This document shows positions 1-8,719 of a stretch of DNA of 64,000 nucleotides, piece by piece; position 1 is the first letter of the stretch; every line of letters begins with the position of its first letter. The position numbers and the translations under genes were made by a program. Source of the DNA: JAGDZR01 sp049115695 (GTDB lineage Bacteria > Bacteroidota > Bacteroidia > Cytophagales > Cyclobacteriaceae); assembly GCA_049115695.1 (NCBI GenBank), contig JAGDZR010000004.1:1-64000 (forward strand), given 5' to 3'. The notes under the pieces were generated by a model. It was not told the origin of the DNA, did no database searches, and worked only from the letters and a program-made list of their open reading frames with translations.

Positions 1-1415
1 GTCATGGAAACGCTCACTGTAAGCACTCCTTCAGACAGGCTGGAAATATCCAGGTCCGTAATGGTGGTTGGATCAGAATATGCCTGATCATTGAGTAAAA
101 TGCTGCCACCATTGTCACTGGTGATGGTGTAGCTGTAGGTGGTGTTTGTACTTTCTCCTCCTGATAGTGTGAAACTGATCGTCTGATTACCATGGGCAAC
201 TGTATCAATGGCAACACTGTAACCCGATGGTGCTGTGCCATCATAACTGCTCGTTGCAGTTACGGCAGTTCCTTCATTCCCCAAACTGTCAGTCATGGAA
301 ATACTCACAGTTAACACCCCTTCAGACAGGCTGGAAATATCCAGGTCAGTAATGATGGTTGGATCAGTATATGCCTGATCGTTTAACGAGACACTGCCAC
401 CATTGTCACTGGTGATGGTATAACCGTAAGTGGTGCTCTCACTTTCTCCTCCTGATAGTGTGAAACTGATCGTCTGATTACCATGGGCAACTGTATCAAT
501 GGCAACACTGTAACCTGAGGGTGCTGTTCCGTCATAACTGCTTGTTGCAGTTACAGCAGTTCCTTCATTCCCCAAACTGTCTGTCATGGAAACGCTCACT
601 GTAAGCACTCCTTCAGACAGGCTGGAAATATCCAGGTCCGCAATAGTTGTTGGATCAGTATATGCCTGATCATTGAGTAAAATGCTGCCCCCATTGTCAC
701 TGGTGATGGTGTAGCTGTAGGTTGTGTTCGTACTTTCTCCACCTGATAGTGTAAAGCTGATCGTCTGATTACCATGGGCAACTGTGTCGATTGCAACACT
801 GTAACCTGAGGGGGCTGTTGAATCAAAGTACTTACTTGTGCTCACGGCTTCCCCAACGTTTCCAAGGCTATCCGTCATGTTAACGCTGATAGTCAGTAGA
901 CCATCGGTCAGAGAGCTGATATCAATATTATTGACTGATGTAGGATCAGAAGTGAAGTCAATAGCTGTGGCATTTAACGTACCTCCACCATCGCTGGTAA
1001 TGGTATAACTGACTTTACTATTTGTTTCACCTCCAGAAACAGACAAGTCAATTGTCTGATCTCCAGATGCAAGTGTATCCACTACTACACTGTAACCGAT
1101 AGGTGAAGTTTGATCAAAATACCCTTGCGCTGAGACAGTATCACCTTTATTGTTTGCACTATCTATCATCACCAGCTTCATGGTGAGTAACCCTTCAGAG
1201 AGACTGCTAATATCAACCCCTGTAACAGTTAATGGATCTGAGGTATAGTCTTGTCTGGTTAAACTAATCGACCCACCACCATCACTGGATATTTCATATT
1301 CATATCTGCTGTTCGTTTCCCCATTTTGAATAGTGAAATCCAATGTGGATAAACCTTGAGATATGGTATCGAAACTGACAGAGTAGCCAGTTGGAATCAA
1401 GTCATCCAACAAAAG
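1..1415 (-). repeat. Tandem 291-bp coding repeats (at least five units)
   Basis: The hexamer gtcatg or its variants recurs at 1, 292, 583, 874 and 1165, an exact 291-bp (97-codon) period. Units 1-291, 292-582 and 583-873 are nearly identical at DNA level, sharing long blocks such as the one around ccttcagacaggctgg. Units 874-1164 and about 1165-1415 are diverged. All are in frame in the large secreted protein and probably continue beyond the left edge. Confidence 0.9.
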
Positions 1416-3845
1416 CCACGAGTTGTTGGCCTGTCCTGTCGTTGAGGAATTACCGGCAGTGTCATAAACACTATTGGCTATTGGGTCTATTGCCAAGGTT
1501 TGTGAACCGTCCGGAGCACCAATGAAGTCAATGTTGAAATCAACGTCGGTCTGACCGGCAGTATGACCTACCGAAATTGTATTGATGCTTGCATTCCCTG
1601 AAGTCAATGTCACATTGAAATCGGCCGATTGTAGTCCTCCTGTTTCATCATTGTTGGCATAGACCGCTTCGTCAAAGCTTACGGTAAAAGTGTATCCGTC
1701 AACATAACCTCCTTCATAAAAATTACCGATGATTTCTGCAGGTCTGTTATCGTTCATTGGAATTTCAAAATCATCTGAAGACAATTGACTTCCACCATGT
1801 GCATCAAACACTGAATTGTCATCCGCGGGCCGAATCGTCATCGTTTGATCACCATCGGATAGATCATTGTAGGTAATCCCACTGACAGTGACTATATTGC
1901 TTCCCGCTGTATGAGTCACTGTATAGCCTGTCACACCGGTACTGCTCGTTACATTAAAATCAGCGGTTGTAAGGTTTCCGGTAGCATTGCTGTTGGCATA
2001 TACACCTTGATTAAAAGTGACTGTCAAGGTGCCATTATCCTGAGATAGTGCATGATCAATTATTGTCGGGGCTATACTGGTGGGAATAGTGGAAAGCACA
2101 TAATTCGACTCAACTCCATTAAGCGTCATTTGCGCATTGCTACCAAATCCATTTGAAGACACATCAATTGGATCTGCTCGGGCATTGTTGGCTCCCGGCA
2201 CTCCCTGATCAAATTTGTAATAGGCCAATAAATCAGCCTGTGATCCAGGTGTTGATATACCATTAGCTGCCTGGCTCAAAATCTGGTCCATAGACCTGCC
2301 AGTTGACCAGACGGACAACTCATCCATTTGTCCATCGAAATAATGCTTGATCGTGCCACCCTCTTCCTGAAGAGCTCCTATCAAGACATTTGATCCCGAA
2401 GGAGCATCTACCGACCCAGACAATGGAGTTGCATCTCCTGCAACACCGTTTACTATCATGACCAAATCAGCACCACCACTCACCATCGCTACATGATTCC
2501 ATTTTGACCAGCTAAACTGATTGGTGCTTATCGCAGTGTCATAGGAGCTTCCACTCCCCCAAACACCAAGCACATGTCGGCTAGGTAATAACAACAGCTC
2601 GAAAACACCATTTTCAGCACTTGTCGCCCTTCTTTTTGAGATGATGGAAAGTGTATCAGTCATATTGGTATATTCCGGCTTTACCCACGCCGCTATGGTC
2701 ATGGCTGATCCATTCGCTGAAGCAGGTGTCCAGCTTCCAACCTCAGTGAGATAATCACCACTGGCAGACTCAAAATCCAGTGCATTGCTTGTCGCTTTGG
2801 CTTGAACCCGAAAGGTGTATGGATTTTCATCAGGATCGGTATTCGTAAGCGTTATAGTCGAAGCTTGTGTGGTTGTATCGACGGCATTATAAGTAATGGT
2901 AAGCGTGTTGGTGAATCCTCCACTGATTTCAAATCCGGTTGAACTGACATCAAATAATGGATTACTTGAAGTCACGTTAGTCACATTCAACACATTGTAA
3001 CCATTATTCTCAACTACGAATGACCTGGTCGCTGAACTGTCATTCATACCAAAGGACTCAAAAACGGTAAAATCTTCCAAACGTGGAGAGGTGTCTCCAT
3101 CAAGAATATCAATCCCATTTCCAGTTACATTGATTTCTATTGGGTAAGTCAGATCCGGCGCATCTGATGATATGGTGGGTTCACCAACTGCTACTCCTTT
3201 ATAAGCGGCTCCACTCGAGGTAGCGTAATTATCAAAGTCTTTATCAAAGTTGAAATAGGCAACAAGGTTGGTTTCATTACCTACCAAACTCAAACTATCG
3301 TACCCTGCTATGAAATTTGCTCTGTTAGTACTCCAGAAACGTACCTCATCAATCCAGCCATTGGTGTAATCACCATTGCCAAAACCAATGGTCATGGTCT
3401 TAGTCGATAAATCCATAATTTCACCATTATACGTAGCAGAGGCCATCTCAACACTGCTTCCATCCACGAAAATCTCAGTAGACCCTCCATAAGCAATCGC
3501 CACGTGATGCCATTTACCATCTACTGGAATAGAAGCTGTGGTTGAGGTGATCACCCCACCCCCTGCTTTGGAAGCATCCAGTACTATTTGTCCAGCAGCT
3601 GATATGCCCACCATCAACAAATCACTAGATTCATCGCCAATTCCAATGATGGTATCATTCAGAGTCCCTTCTTGGGATTTGTACCAAAACTCAATGGTGA
3701 AACTTGTCTTATTGGCATCAATGATATTACCTCCATTAGCTATTGAAATGTAGTCAGAGGTGCCATTCAGCAGAACAGATTGGTTTTGACCCATCAATTG
3801 CACAGCAGCAAAGACGGCCAACAGGGCGAATACGTTTTTAAGCAT
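1..3845 (-). CDS. Large secreted LamG and tandem-repeat protein, C-terminus beyond the window
   Basis: The frame is open from the ATG at 3845 down to base 1, giving at least 1281 residues with no stop, so the gene is cut by the left edge. The first 20 residues (MLKNVFALLAVFAAVQLMGQ) are a signal peptide. Next come a LamG/concanavalin-like domain (about 25-200), an ASPM/Hydin-like choice-of-anchor D segment (about 240-340), a second LamG domain (about 345-520), two Ig-like modules with YANSNATGNL and YANNDETGGL motifs, then at least five 97-residue Ig-like repeats containing GYSVAIDT and DISSLSEG. Such proteins in Bacteroidota are usually surface adhesins or carbohydrate-binding proteins exported by T9SS. 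The sorting domain would lie off the window, so the route is inferred. The frame was checked from the start codon through the repeats. Confidence 0.85.
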   Translation of the reverse strand, partial: MLKNVFALLAVFAAVQLMGQNQSVLLNGTSDYISIANGGNIIDANKTSFTIEFWYKSQEGTLNDTIIGIGDESSDLLMVGISAAGQIVLDASKAGGGVITSTTASIPVDGKWHHVAIAYGGSTEIFVDGSSVEMASATYNGEIMDLSTKTMTIGFGNGDYTNGWIDEVRFWSTNRANFIAGYDSLSLVGNETNLVAYFNFDKDFDNYATSSGAAYKGVAVGEPTISSDAPDLTYPIEINVTGNGIDILDGDTSPRLEDFTVFESFGMNDSSATRSFVVENNGYNVLNVTNVTSSNPLFDVSSTGFEISGGFTNTLTITYNAVDTTTQASTITLTNTDPDENPYTFRVQAKATSNALDFESASGDYLTEVGSWTPASANGSAMTIAAWVKPEYTNMTDTLSIISKRRATSAENGVFELLLLPSRHVLGVWGSGSSYDTAISTNQFSWSKWNHVAMVSGGADLVMIVNGVAGDATPLSGSVDAPSGSNVLIGALQEEGGTIKHYFDGQMDELSVWSTGRSMDQILSQAANGISTPGSQADLLAYYKFDQGVPGANNARADPIDVSSNGFGSNAQMTLNGVESNYVLSTIPTSIAPTIIDHALSQDNGTLTVTFNQGVYANSNATGNLTTADFNVTSSTGVTGYTVTHTAGSNIVTVSGITYNDLSDGDQTMTIRPADDNSVFDAHGGSQLSSDDFEIPMNDNRPAEIIGNFYEGGYVDGYTFTVSFDEAVYANNDETGGLQSADFNVTLTSGNASINTISVGHTAGQTDVDFNIDFIGAPDGSQTLAIDPIANSVYDTAGNSSTTGQANNSWLLLDDLIPTGYSVSFDTISQGLSTLDFTIQNGETNSRYEYEISSDGGGSISLTRQDYTSDPLTVTGVDISSLSEGLLTMKLVMIDSANNKGDTVSAQGYFDQTSPIGYSVVVDTLASGDQTIDLSVSGGETNSKVSYTITSDGGGTLNATAIDFTSDPTSVNNIDISSLTDGLLTISVNMTDSLGNVGEAVSTSKYFDSTAPSGYSVAIDTVAHGNQTISFTLSGGESTNTTYSYTITSDNGGSILLNDQAYTDPTTIADLDISSLSEGVLTVSVSMTDSLGNEGTAVTATSSYDGTAPSGYSVAIDTVAHGNQTISFTLSGGESESTTYGYTITSDNGGSVSLNDQAYTDPTIITDLDISSLSEGVLTVSISMTDSLGNEGTAVTATSSYDGTAPSGYSVAIDTVAHGNQTISFTLSGGESTNTTYSYTITSDNGGSILLNDQAYSDPTTITDLDISSLSEGVLTVSVSM

Positions 3846-4068
3846 AATAATTCAAACAATCAATTATAACCGGCGGGACTAATTATAGATTTTGTTCAAT
3901 TATTTATCAGATGAATACAAAATACGAGAAAAATGTAACCAAGGTTCAAGCTTTTTACGAATTATTTTTTCATAGACAAAATACAAACGTTTGCTATTCC
4001 AGAAAACACATTTTTGACAATTAAGTCAAATCAATTTTCCAATATGGCATTCATTGATTTATCAATTT

Positions 4069-4076
4069 TAACTTTG
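4069..4076 (+). promoter_or_regulatory. Bacteroidota -7 promoter element (TAACTTTG)
   Basis: TAACTTTG matches the Bacteroidota sigma-ABfr -7 consensus TANNTTTG and lies only 5 bases before the ATG at 4082. The MscS-like transcript would therefore be nearly leaderless. Confidence 0.6.
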
Positions 4077-4081
4077 CTGCA

Positions 4082-4606
4082 ATGAACATTACTGCGCAAC
4101 TATTTGATTTAACCACCAAAAACTACTTAACCCTCATCATCTCCATTGGGCTGTTGATACTCTTCATTATTTTAAGGAGAGTATTGCTCAAGTTGGTTCA
4201 AATCCAATCAGGCAAAAATCACATTGCGCAGGATCGAGAAAGATTTATTCTAAAATTGACACGCATTCTTTTATGGTTGGTTTTCATCATTGCAATGGGT
4301 GCAGTGTGGGAAATTTCTCTCAAAGGATTGTCGCTTTATTTTGCTTCAATATTTACAGTAGTGGGTGTTGCCCTGTTTGCCAACTGGTCGCTCCTTAGCA
4401 ATTTGACAGCATCAATCATCCTATTCTTCTTTTTCCCAATCAAAATCGGTCATAGTATTAAAATTCTCGACGGTGATAACACGGTCGAAGGTATAATTAT
4501 CGACATTTCGCTTTTCTACTTTAAAATCGAATCCGAAAGGGGTATTGCGCTCATCCCCAATAATGTAATCCTGCAAAAAGTGGTCTGGCAGGACAAAGAG
4601 GATTGA
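4082..4606 (+). CDS. Small MscS-family mechanosensitive channel-like protein
   Basis: This 174-residue protein has hydrophobic helices at about 15-33, 60-78 and 84-122. A beta-domain follows with the MscS-like sequence FPIKIGHSIKILDG, then IIIDISLFYFKI and IPNNVILQK. In the MscS family the last helix lines the pore and the beta domain forms the cytoplasmic cage, and the channel relieves turgor on osmotic downshock. This protein is shorter than E. coli MscS (286 residues) and lacks most of the C-terminal alpha/beta domain, so it is a minimal version. It is transcribed alone from a near-leaderless promoter and converges on the broken antiporter gene. The family is clear; gating ability is not known. 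Confidence 0.82.
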   Translation: MNITAQLFDLTTKNYLTLIISIGLLILFIILRRVLLKLVQIQSGKNHIAQDRERFILKLTRILLWLVFIIAMGAVWEISLKGLSLYFASIFTVVGVALFANWSLLSNLTASIILFFFFPIKIGHSIKILDGDNTVEGIIIDISLFYFKIESERGIALIPNNVILQKVVWQDKED

Positions 4607-4625
4607 TAATGCCATATCTCAATTG

Positions 4626-5831
4626 TCAATCTGATTCGAGTAATTTGCTGCCCGTTTCAATATGAGAATGTGCCGTCAATTTCTTGATGAGCCCCACCCA
4701 GATCGGGCTAAGTAGTAAGGATATTGAAATGACCGCAATGATGATTTGATACGCATAATCAGTGATTACAGCATTAAAGTAAGCCAAATTTCCAATGACA
4801 ATACTGAACTCACCAACCTGAGATAGCTATGCTCCACCATACAGGCTGTCTGACCAGCCTACCTGAAAACTACGCATAATGAGGCTATTGATGACATTGT
4901 TGATTACAAACACCAGTACCACAAGTGCTGCTACAATCAAGAAATTCTCAAAAAGGAACTTAAGATCGATCAACATACCCACCGAGATAAAAAACAATGC
5001 CACAAAAATTACTTTAAGTGGAAACAAACTGTCATGAAACCACTTTGTGGATTTGGAACTAGCTATCACGATACCTCCAATAAACGCTCCAAGCGCTGTA
5101 GAGAGTCCAAGGAATCCTGTAATCGCAGAGCAACCAAAACATATGGCCAATGCCAAAAATACTTGTGTCTCATGGTTATCCCGTATTATCCGGTGAAATG
5201 GAAGTTTTACCTCGCCTTTGATCACGAGGTATCCAAGCAAACCTGCAATAAACAATGCTCCCACAATTTGCTTGACTACATCAATGAGCACTACTCCATC
5301 TCCGCTCATATACGAAAGCGAAATCAACATTGGAACGATGAGAATATCCTGCACCAGCAAAATCCCCAACACATGTTGACCAATCGGCTTATTGATATCC
5401 CCGGACTCCTGCAACAGTTTGACAATCACAGCGGTGCTGCTTAAACTCAACACAAATCCAATGGTTATGATCCTGACCAGCCCCCAATCAAGGAAAGATC
5501 CTAACCCCCATACTCCAAGGATGCTGAATAATACCTGAAACAGTGTTCCTATCACCGATATTTTCCAATTGGCAATCAGCTTGGAAAGAGATATTTCCAT
5601 CCCGATAAAGAACAATAACAGCACCAATCCTATTGACCCTAAAGATGCAATCTGATCTGTGTCTTCTACCAACCCCATGACATGTGGCCCGAGGATTACA
5701 CCAGTCGTAATGTAAATGATGACCTCCGTTTGTTTGATGGCTCTCAACAATAGACCAATCAAAATCACCCCTAGTGCAATAAGGACAAACTTTAAGATCA
5801 ATGGATCACTCTGAATGGAGGCTAATAACAT
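4626..5831 (-). pseudogene. CPA2 (KefB-type) cation:proton antiporter interrupted by an in-frame TAG
   Basis: Residues 1-334 (starting MLLASIQSDPLILKF) are a typical Na_H_Exchanger membrane domain with many helices. The reading is stopped by TAG at 4829-4827, right after SLYGGA. The same frame continues without any shift as LSQVGEFSIVIGNLAY and ends at TGA 4628-4626 after 401 codons. In the family the motif is usually GGALLSQVGEFS, so the amber codon replaces a leucine codon (for example TTG to TAG, one base). The stop lies in a conserved late transmembrane segment, so the 334-residue product would lack its last two helices. Either a recent nonsense mutation or a sequencing error would explain this. 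No RCK/TrkA-N domain follows. Confidence 0.8.
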
Positions 5832-6039
5832 ATATTTCTATTTCAGGCTTAGAAGATAAACACTATGAGTGCGACAAACTATTTGAGGCATTCTGAATTC
5901 CCGAGAGTCATAGCATTTATCTGTTTAACTGACAAATAATCATTGCTGTTGAATCTTTATTCAAAAGTGTCACAGGACAACAAACTGGTGGATAAAATAA
6001 TTGTATTGAAGAACTTGAGCGTTCATAACGCTGAGTACG

Positions 6040-6268
6040 CTACAAATGCATTTGTGATTTTGATCTTATAGATAGTAATGGTTGATCAGTCATCTCCATC
6101 AATTTCTTAACTCCTGGTGTAATTAACAAATCCATCCATTTGCTTGCAGGTCGACTCATTACAATGGTCAAATCTACCTTATTGATGGATATATAACTTG
6201 TTACCGCGTCATAAAACGATCCCGGTTGAACAGACAGCTTACTTGACCAGTATTTTTCTTAATTTCAT
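6040..6268 (-). pseudogene. Universal stress protein (UspA-like) remnant
   Basis: An ATG at 6268 overlaps the TGA of the upstream deacylase gene (ATGA) and encodes MKLRKILV, the typical start of a UspA protein, but a stop follows after one more codon. In another frame the following DNA encodes SYISINKVDLTIVMSRP, LLITPGVKKLMEM and TDQPLLSIR, which resembles the C-terminal third of UspA domains (VDLIVMG, then pVLvvr), ending at TAG 6042-6040. The middle of the domain is missing and the frame is lost, so I read it as an operon-terminal usp gene with an internal deletion. Confidence 0.6.
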
Positions 6269-7218
6269 GTCACCTTTTTTTCAAAACCAATATGAATCAG
6301 GGCATCCCCTCTATTCACTACAGGGTTATTATTAACTGCAATGGCATATCCATTTCGACTACCCTTTATCGGAACTTCAAATTCCCCAAAAGGACCAGTT
6401 ATCAATCCTAACACTTCGCCCTTTTTTATATTCGCACCTACCCGTACTGCCGCATGATATATTCCCGAAGAGCGGGCTCGTATCCATGTTGAATCTTCAA
6501 TTAAAACAGTTTCAAATTTAGGGACTGACTTTTCTGTCAGCATACCCAGGTGATGGAGCACTCTGAGTGATCCATTGACACCTTCATCAATGACTTGCTT
6601 TTGCAATCTTGAAGACTCTCCACCTTCATAGAGCAAGAATGGAATGGCCAATCTGGCAGCTTCCCTTCGTAGAGATCGCTCTCTGAAAGGTGAGTCAATG
6701 AGAAATCTTGTTGCAAATATTTTCGCAAGCGCTAAACTGTCAGCGCTGCTATATGCGGTACGTATTTGCGGAAAGTTATTGATTCGTGCTCCTCCAGTAT
6801 GAAAATCAATAACTAAATCTACTTTTGGTATAATTTCAGTTCTTATAAAATAAGCGAGCTGACTGGCCATTGAGCCACTTTTGGAGCCTGGGAAAGCTCG
6901 GTTAATATCTTTTCCATCAGGCACTTCCCGTGAAGCATGGATGAATCCATAAATATTTACAATGGGTATGCAGATCACAGTCCCTTTTTTCGGTTGATGG
7001 TGCTTCTTCACAATTAACCGGCGCACAATCTCCACACCGTTTACCTCATCGCCGTGAATACCAGCGAGAAACAGCACTACTGGCCCGTCTTCCTGTGATC
7101 TTGAAACAATGATCGGGATATCGATCCCTGTTCGGGTAGGCAACTTAAAGATCTGAGCATTGATTTGCTTTTCCTCACCTGGGTTAATGCGCTCTCCAGC
7201 GATTACAAACTCTTTCAT
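6265..7218 (-). CDS. Succinylglutamate desuccinylase/aspartoacylase family protein
   Basis: This is a 317-residue zinc carboxypeptidase-like deacylase. GIHGDEVNGVEI carries the His and Glu zinc ligands, DINRAFPG follows, and VIDFHTGG carries the second His. The C-terminal third (about 235-310) looks like the biotinyl-like beta domain of this family. Members cleave N-acyl amino acids or related amides. This one lies directly after rimK (stop and start share a base, TAATG), in the widely seen retropepsin-like / rimK / deacylase cluster, so its substrate may be a glutamate-type amide connected with RimK products. That link is inferred from neighbours only. The usp remnant overlaps its stop. Confidence 0.85.
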   Translation of the reverse strand: MKEFVIAGERINPGEEKQINAQIFKLPTRTGIDIPIIVSRSQEDGPVVLFLAGIHGDEVNGVEIVRRLIVKKHHQPKKGTVICIPIVNIYGFIHASREVPDGKDINRAFPGSKSGSMASQLAYFIRTEIIPKVDLVIDFHTGGARINNFPQIRTAYSSADSLALAKIFATRFLIDSPFRERSLRREAARLAIPFLLYEGGESSRLQKQVIDEGVNGSLRVLHHLGMLTEKSVPKFETVLIEDSTWIRARSSGIYHAAVRVGANIKKGEVLGLITGPFGEFEVPIKGSRNGYAIAVNNNPVVNRGDALIHIGFEKKVT

Positions 7219-8117
7219 TAAGCTTGAATCTTTTTACGTTTTTTAGTCACACCTTTCTCTACATATTCGATGATCTTGCCCGCAATATCGACACCAGTTG
7301 CTTTCTCAATTCCTTCAAGGCCGGGAGATGAGTTTACCTCTAAAATTAGCGGCCCACGCTTTGACTGAAGCATATCAACTCCAGCCACTTTCAATCCCAT
7401 GGCTTCAGCGGCTTTTAGTGCAGCAGATTTTTCCGCTCGTTTAAGTTTTATCAACTGAGACGAACCTCCTCTATGCAGGTTGGATCTAAACTCACCTTCT
7501 TTCCCCTGTCTTTTCATGGCTCCCACAACCTCGCCATTCACTACAAACGCACGAATATCAGCACCTCCAGACTCCTCTATAAACTCCTGAAGAATAACTC
7601 TTGCCTTTAATCCTTCGAAAGCTTCAATGACTGATTTTGCAGCTTTATTGGATTCCGCCAATACTACGCCCAGTCCCTGTGTTCCCTCAAGTAATTTGAT
7701 AACTACAGGAGCATTTCCAATTAGCCTGCCGACTTTATCTTCCTCTCTTGAGTAATTTGTGAAGGCAGTCCGGGGCATTCCCAAACCAGAGCTAGATAGG
7801 ATTTGTAAGCTTCTGAGTTTATCTCTGCTCCGGTTGATGGCTAGCGAACTAACCGCTGAGAACACTTTCATCATTTCAAATTGGCGTACAACAGCTGTAC
7901 CATAGAAGGTTACTGAAGCTCCAATACGAGGGATGATAGCATCAACATTACTCAGCTCTTTGCCATGATAGAAAATGTGTGGGCCATTGTCCTGCATCAC
8001 GATATCACACTTTAAGTGATCAATGATCGCGGCTTCATGACCTCTAGCCTGTATTGCTTCAACAAGTCGTGATGTTGAATAGAGTGATGGATTTCTTGAT
8101 AACACCGCAATTTTCAT
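7218..8117 (-). CDS. rimK: RimK-type ATP-grasp ligase (ribosomal protein S6 glutamate ligase family)
   Basis: This 299-residue ATP-grasp protein has the RimK N-terminal domain (MKIAVLSRNPSLYST) followed by ATP-binding elements: VVIKLLEGTQGLGVVLAE, ILQEFIEESGGADIRAFVV and the metal-binding end LILEVNSSPGLEGIEKATG. E. coli RimK adds glutamates to the C-terminus of ribosomal protein S6 and can make poly-alpha-glutamate. The gene overlaps the upstream protease-like gene by 4 bases and touches the downstream deacylase, so the three are surely one operon. Whether S6 is the acceptor here cannot be read from the sequence. Confidence 0.9.
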   Translation of the reverse strand: MKIAVLSRNPSLYSTSRLVEAIQARGHEAAIIDHLKCDIVMQDNGPHIFYHGKELSNVDAIIPRIGASVTFYGTAVVRQFEMMKVFSAVSSLAINRSRDKLRSLQILSSSGLGMPRTAFTNYSREEDKVGRLIGNAPVVIKLLEGTQGLGVVLAESNKAAKSVIEAFEGLKARVILQEFIEESGGADIRAFVVNGEVVGAMKRQGKEGEFRSNLHRGGSSQLIKLKRAEKSAALKAAEAMGLKVAGVDMLQSKRGPLILEVNSSPGLEGIEKATGVDIAGKIIEYVEKGVTKKRKKIQA

Positions 8118-8542
8118 GATTGAGTTTTGTTTAAAAATGAGAGATTGTCCTGACTGACATCTACAATAAACCTGGATCGCAGAAGTTTACGACCCAAAAG
8201 TATTGGATACTTCATTTCTGTGCGGTCTGTAAGTGAAAAGGTAGTAGCTATTTCCATTCCAAATAAAACAATTGTTGTTTTTATCACATAACGTTCTTCC
8301 AGATGCCCTGATGAGCTTCTGATCCTCTTTTTAAAGAATGATTTGCTATGGAAAATATTGATTCCATGACTGGTATCCAGTGGAATATGAAATGTGATTT
8401 CCTCAATGCCCTCTACTTCCTCACAATGAATTTCAGAACAATGAATAGCTGATCGGTTAGCTCCTGTGTCAATCTTCGCAGGAATGTTCACCAACCCAAA
8501 CTCTGGTATATCAATTTTATCGATGCGCCCTATAGTTCTCAT
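8114..8542 (-). CDS. Retropepsin-like RimB/ATP-dependent zinc protease family protein
   Basis: This 142-residue protein has an N-terminal aspartyl-protease-like motif, PAKIDTGANRSAIH, and a late segment YPILLGRKLLRSRFIVDVS that fits the flap-and-hydrophobic pattern of retropepsin folds. The family (COG4067) is usually annotated ATP-dependent zinc protease but resembles retropepsins; members cluster with rimK. It is first in the operon, 4 bases overlapping rimK, and divergent from corA. A role in processing glutamylated proteins is plausible but inferred. Confidence 0.8.
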   Translation of the reverse strand: MRTIGRIDKIDIPEFGLVNIPAKIDTGANRSAIHCSEIHCEEVEGIEEITFHIPLDTSHGINIFHSKSFFKKRIRSSSGHLEERYVIKTTIVLFGMEIATTFSLTDRTEMKYPILLGRKLLRSRFIVDVSQDNLSFLNKTQS

Positions 8543-8719
8543 ACGTTATTAAGATGTTCTATTGTATCCATTCTTCTTGATACAATATTCATTAGTTTAC
8601 CACAATAATGCCGGCCAAAAGTTAGGCTAAGTCAATCACATATCGGATTAAAAAATGAATATGCTTTTGTCGAATAACACTGATCGGCACGAATTTCATC
8701 TTTCAACAAGTATTTAGAA

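Noticed and set aside
14..826. Two short minus-strand frames of 76 codons at 14-244 and 596-826
   Set aside because: They are out-of-frame readings of the 97-residue repeats; the true frame, checked from the start at 3845, encodes the Ig-like repeats.
1..1415. Regular direct repeats that could be mistaken for a CRISPR array
   Set aside because: The period is 291 bp, in frame with a long protein, and there are no short repeats with unique spacers.
4827..5831. Reading the TAG of the antiporter as a recoded amino acid such as pyrrolysine
   Set aside because: The expected residue is a plain leucine in a membrane helix and nothing in the window supports recoding.
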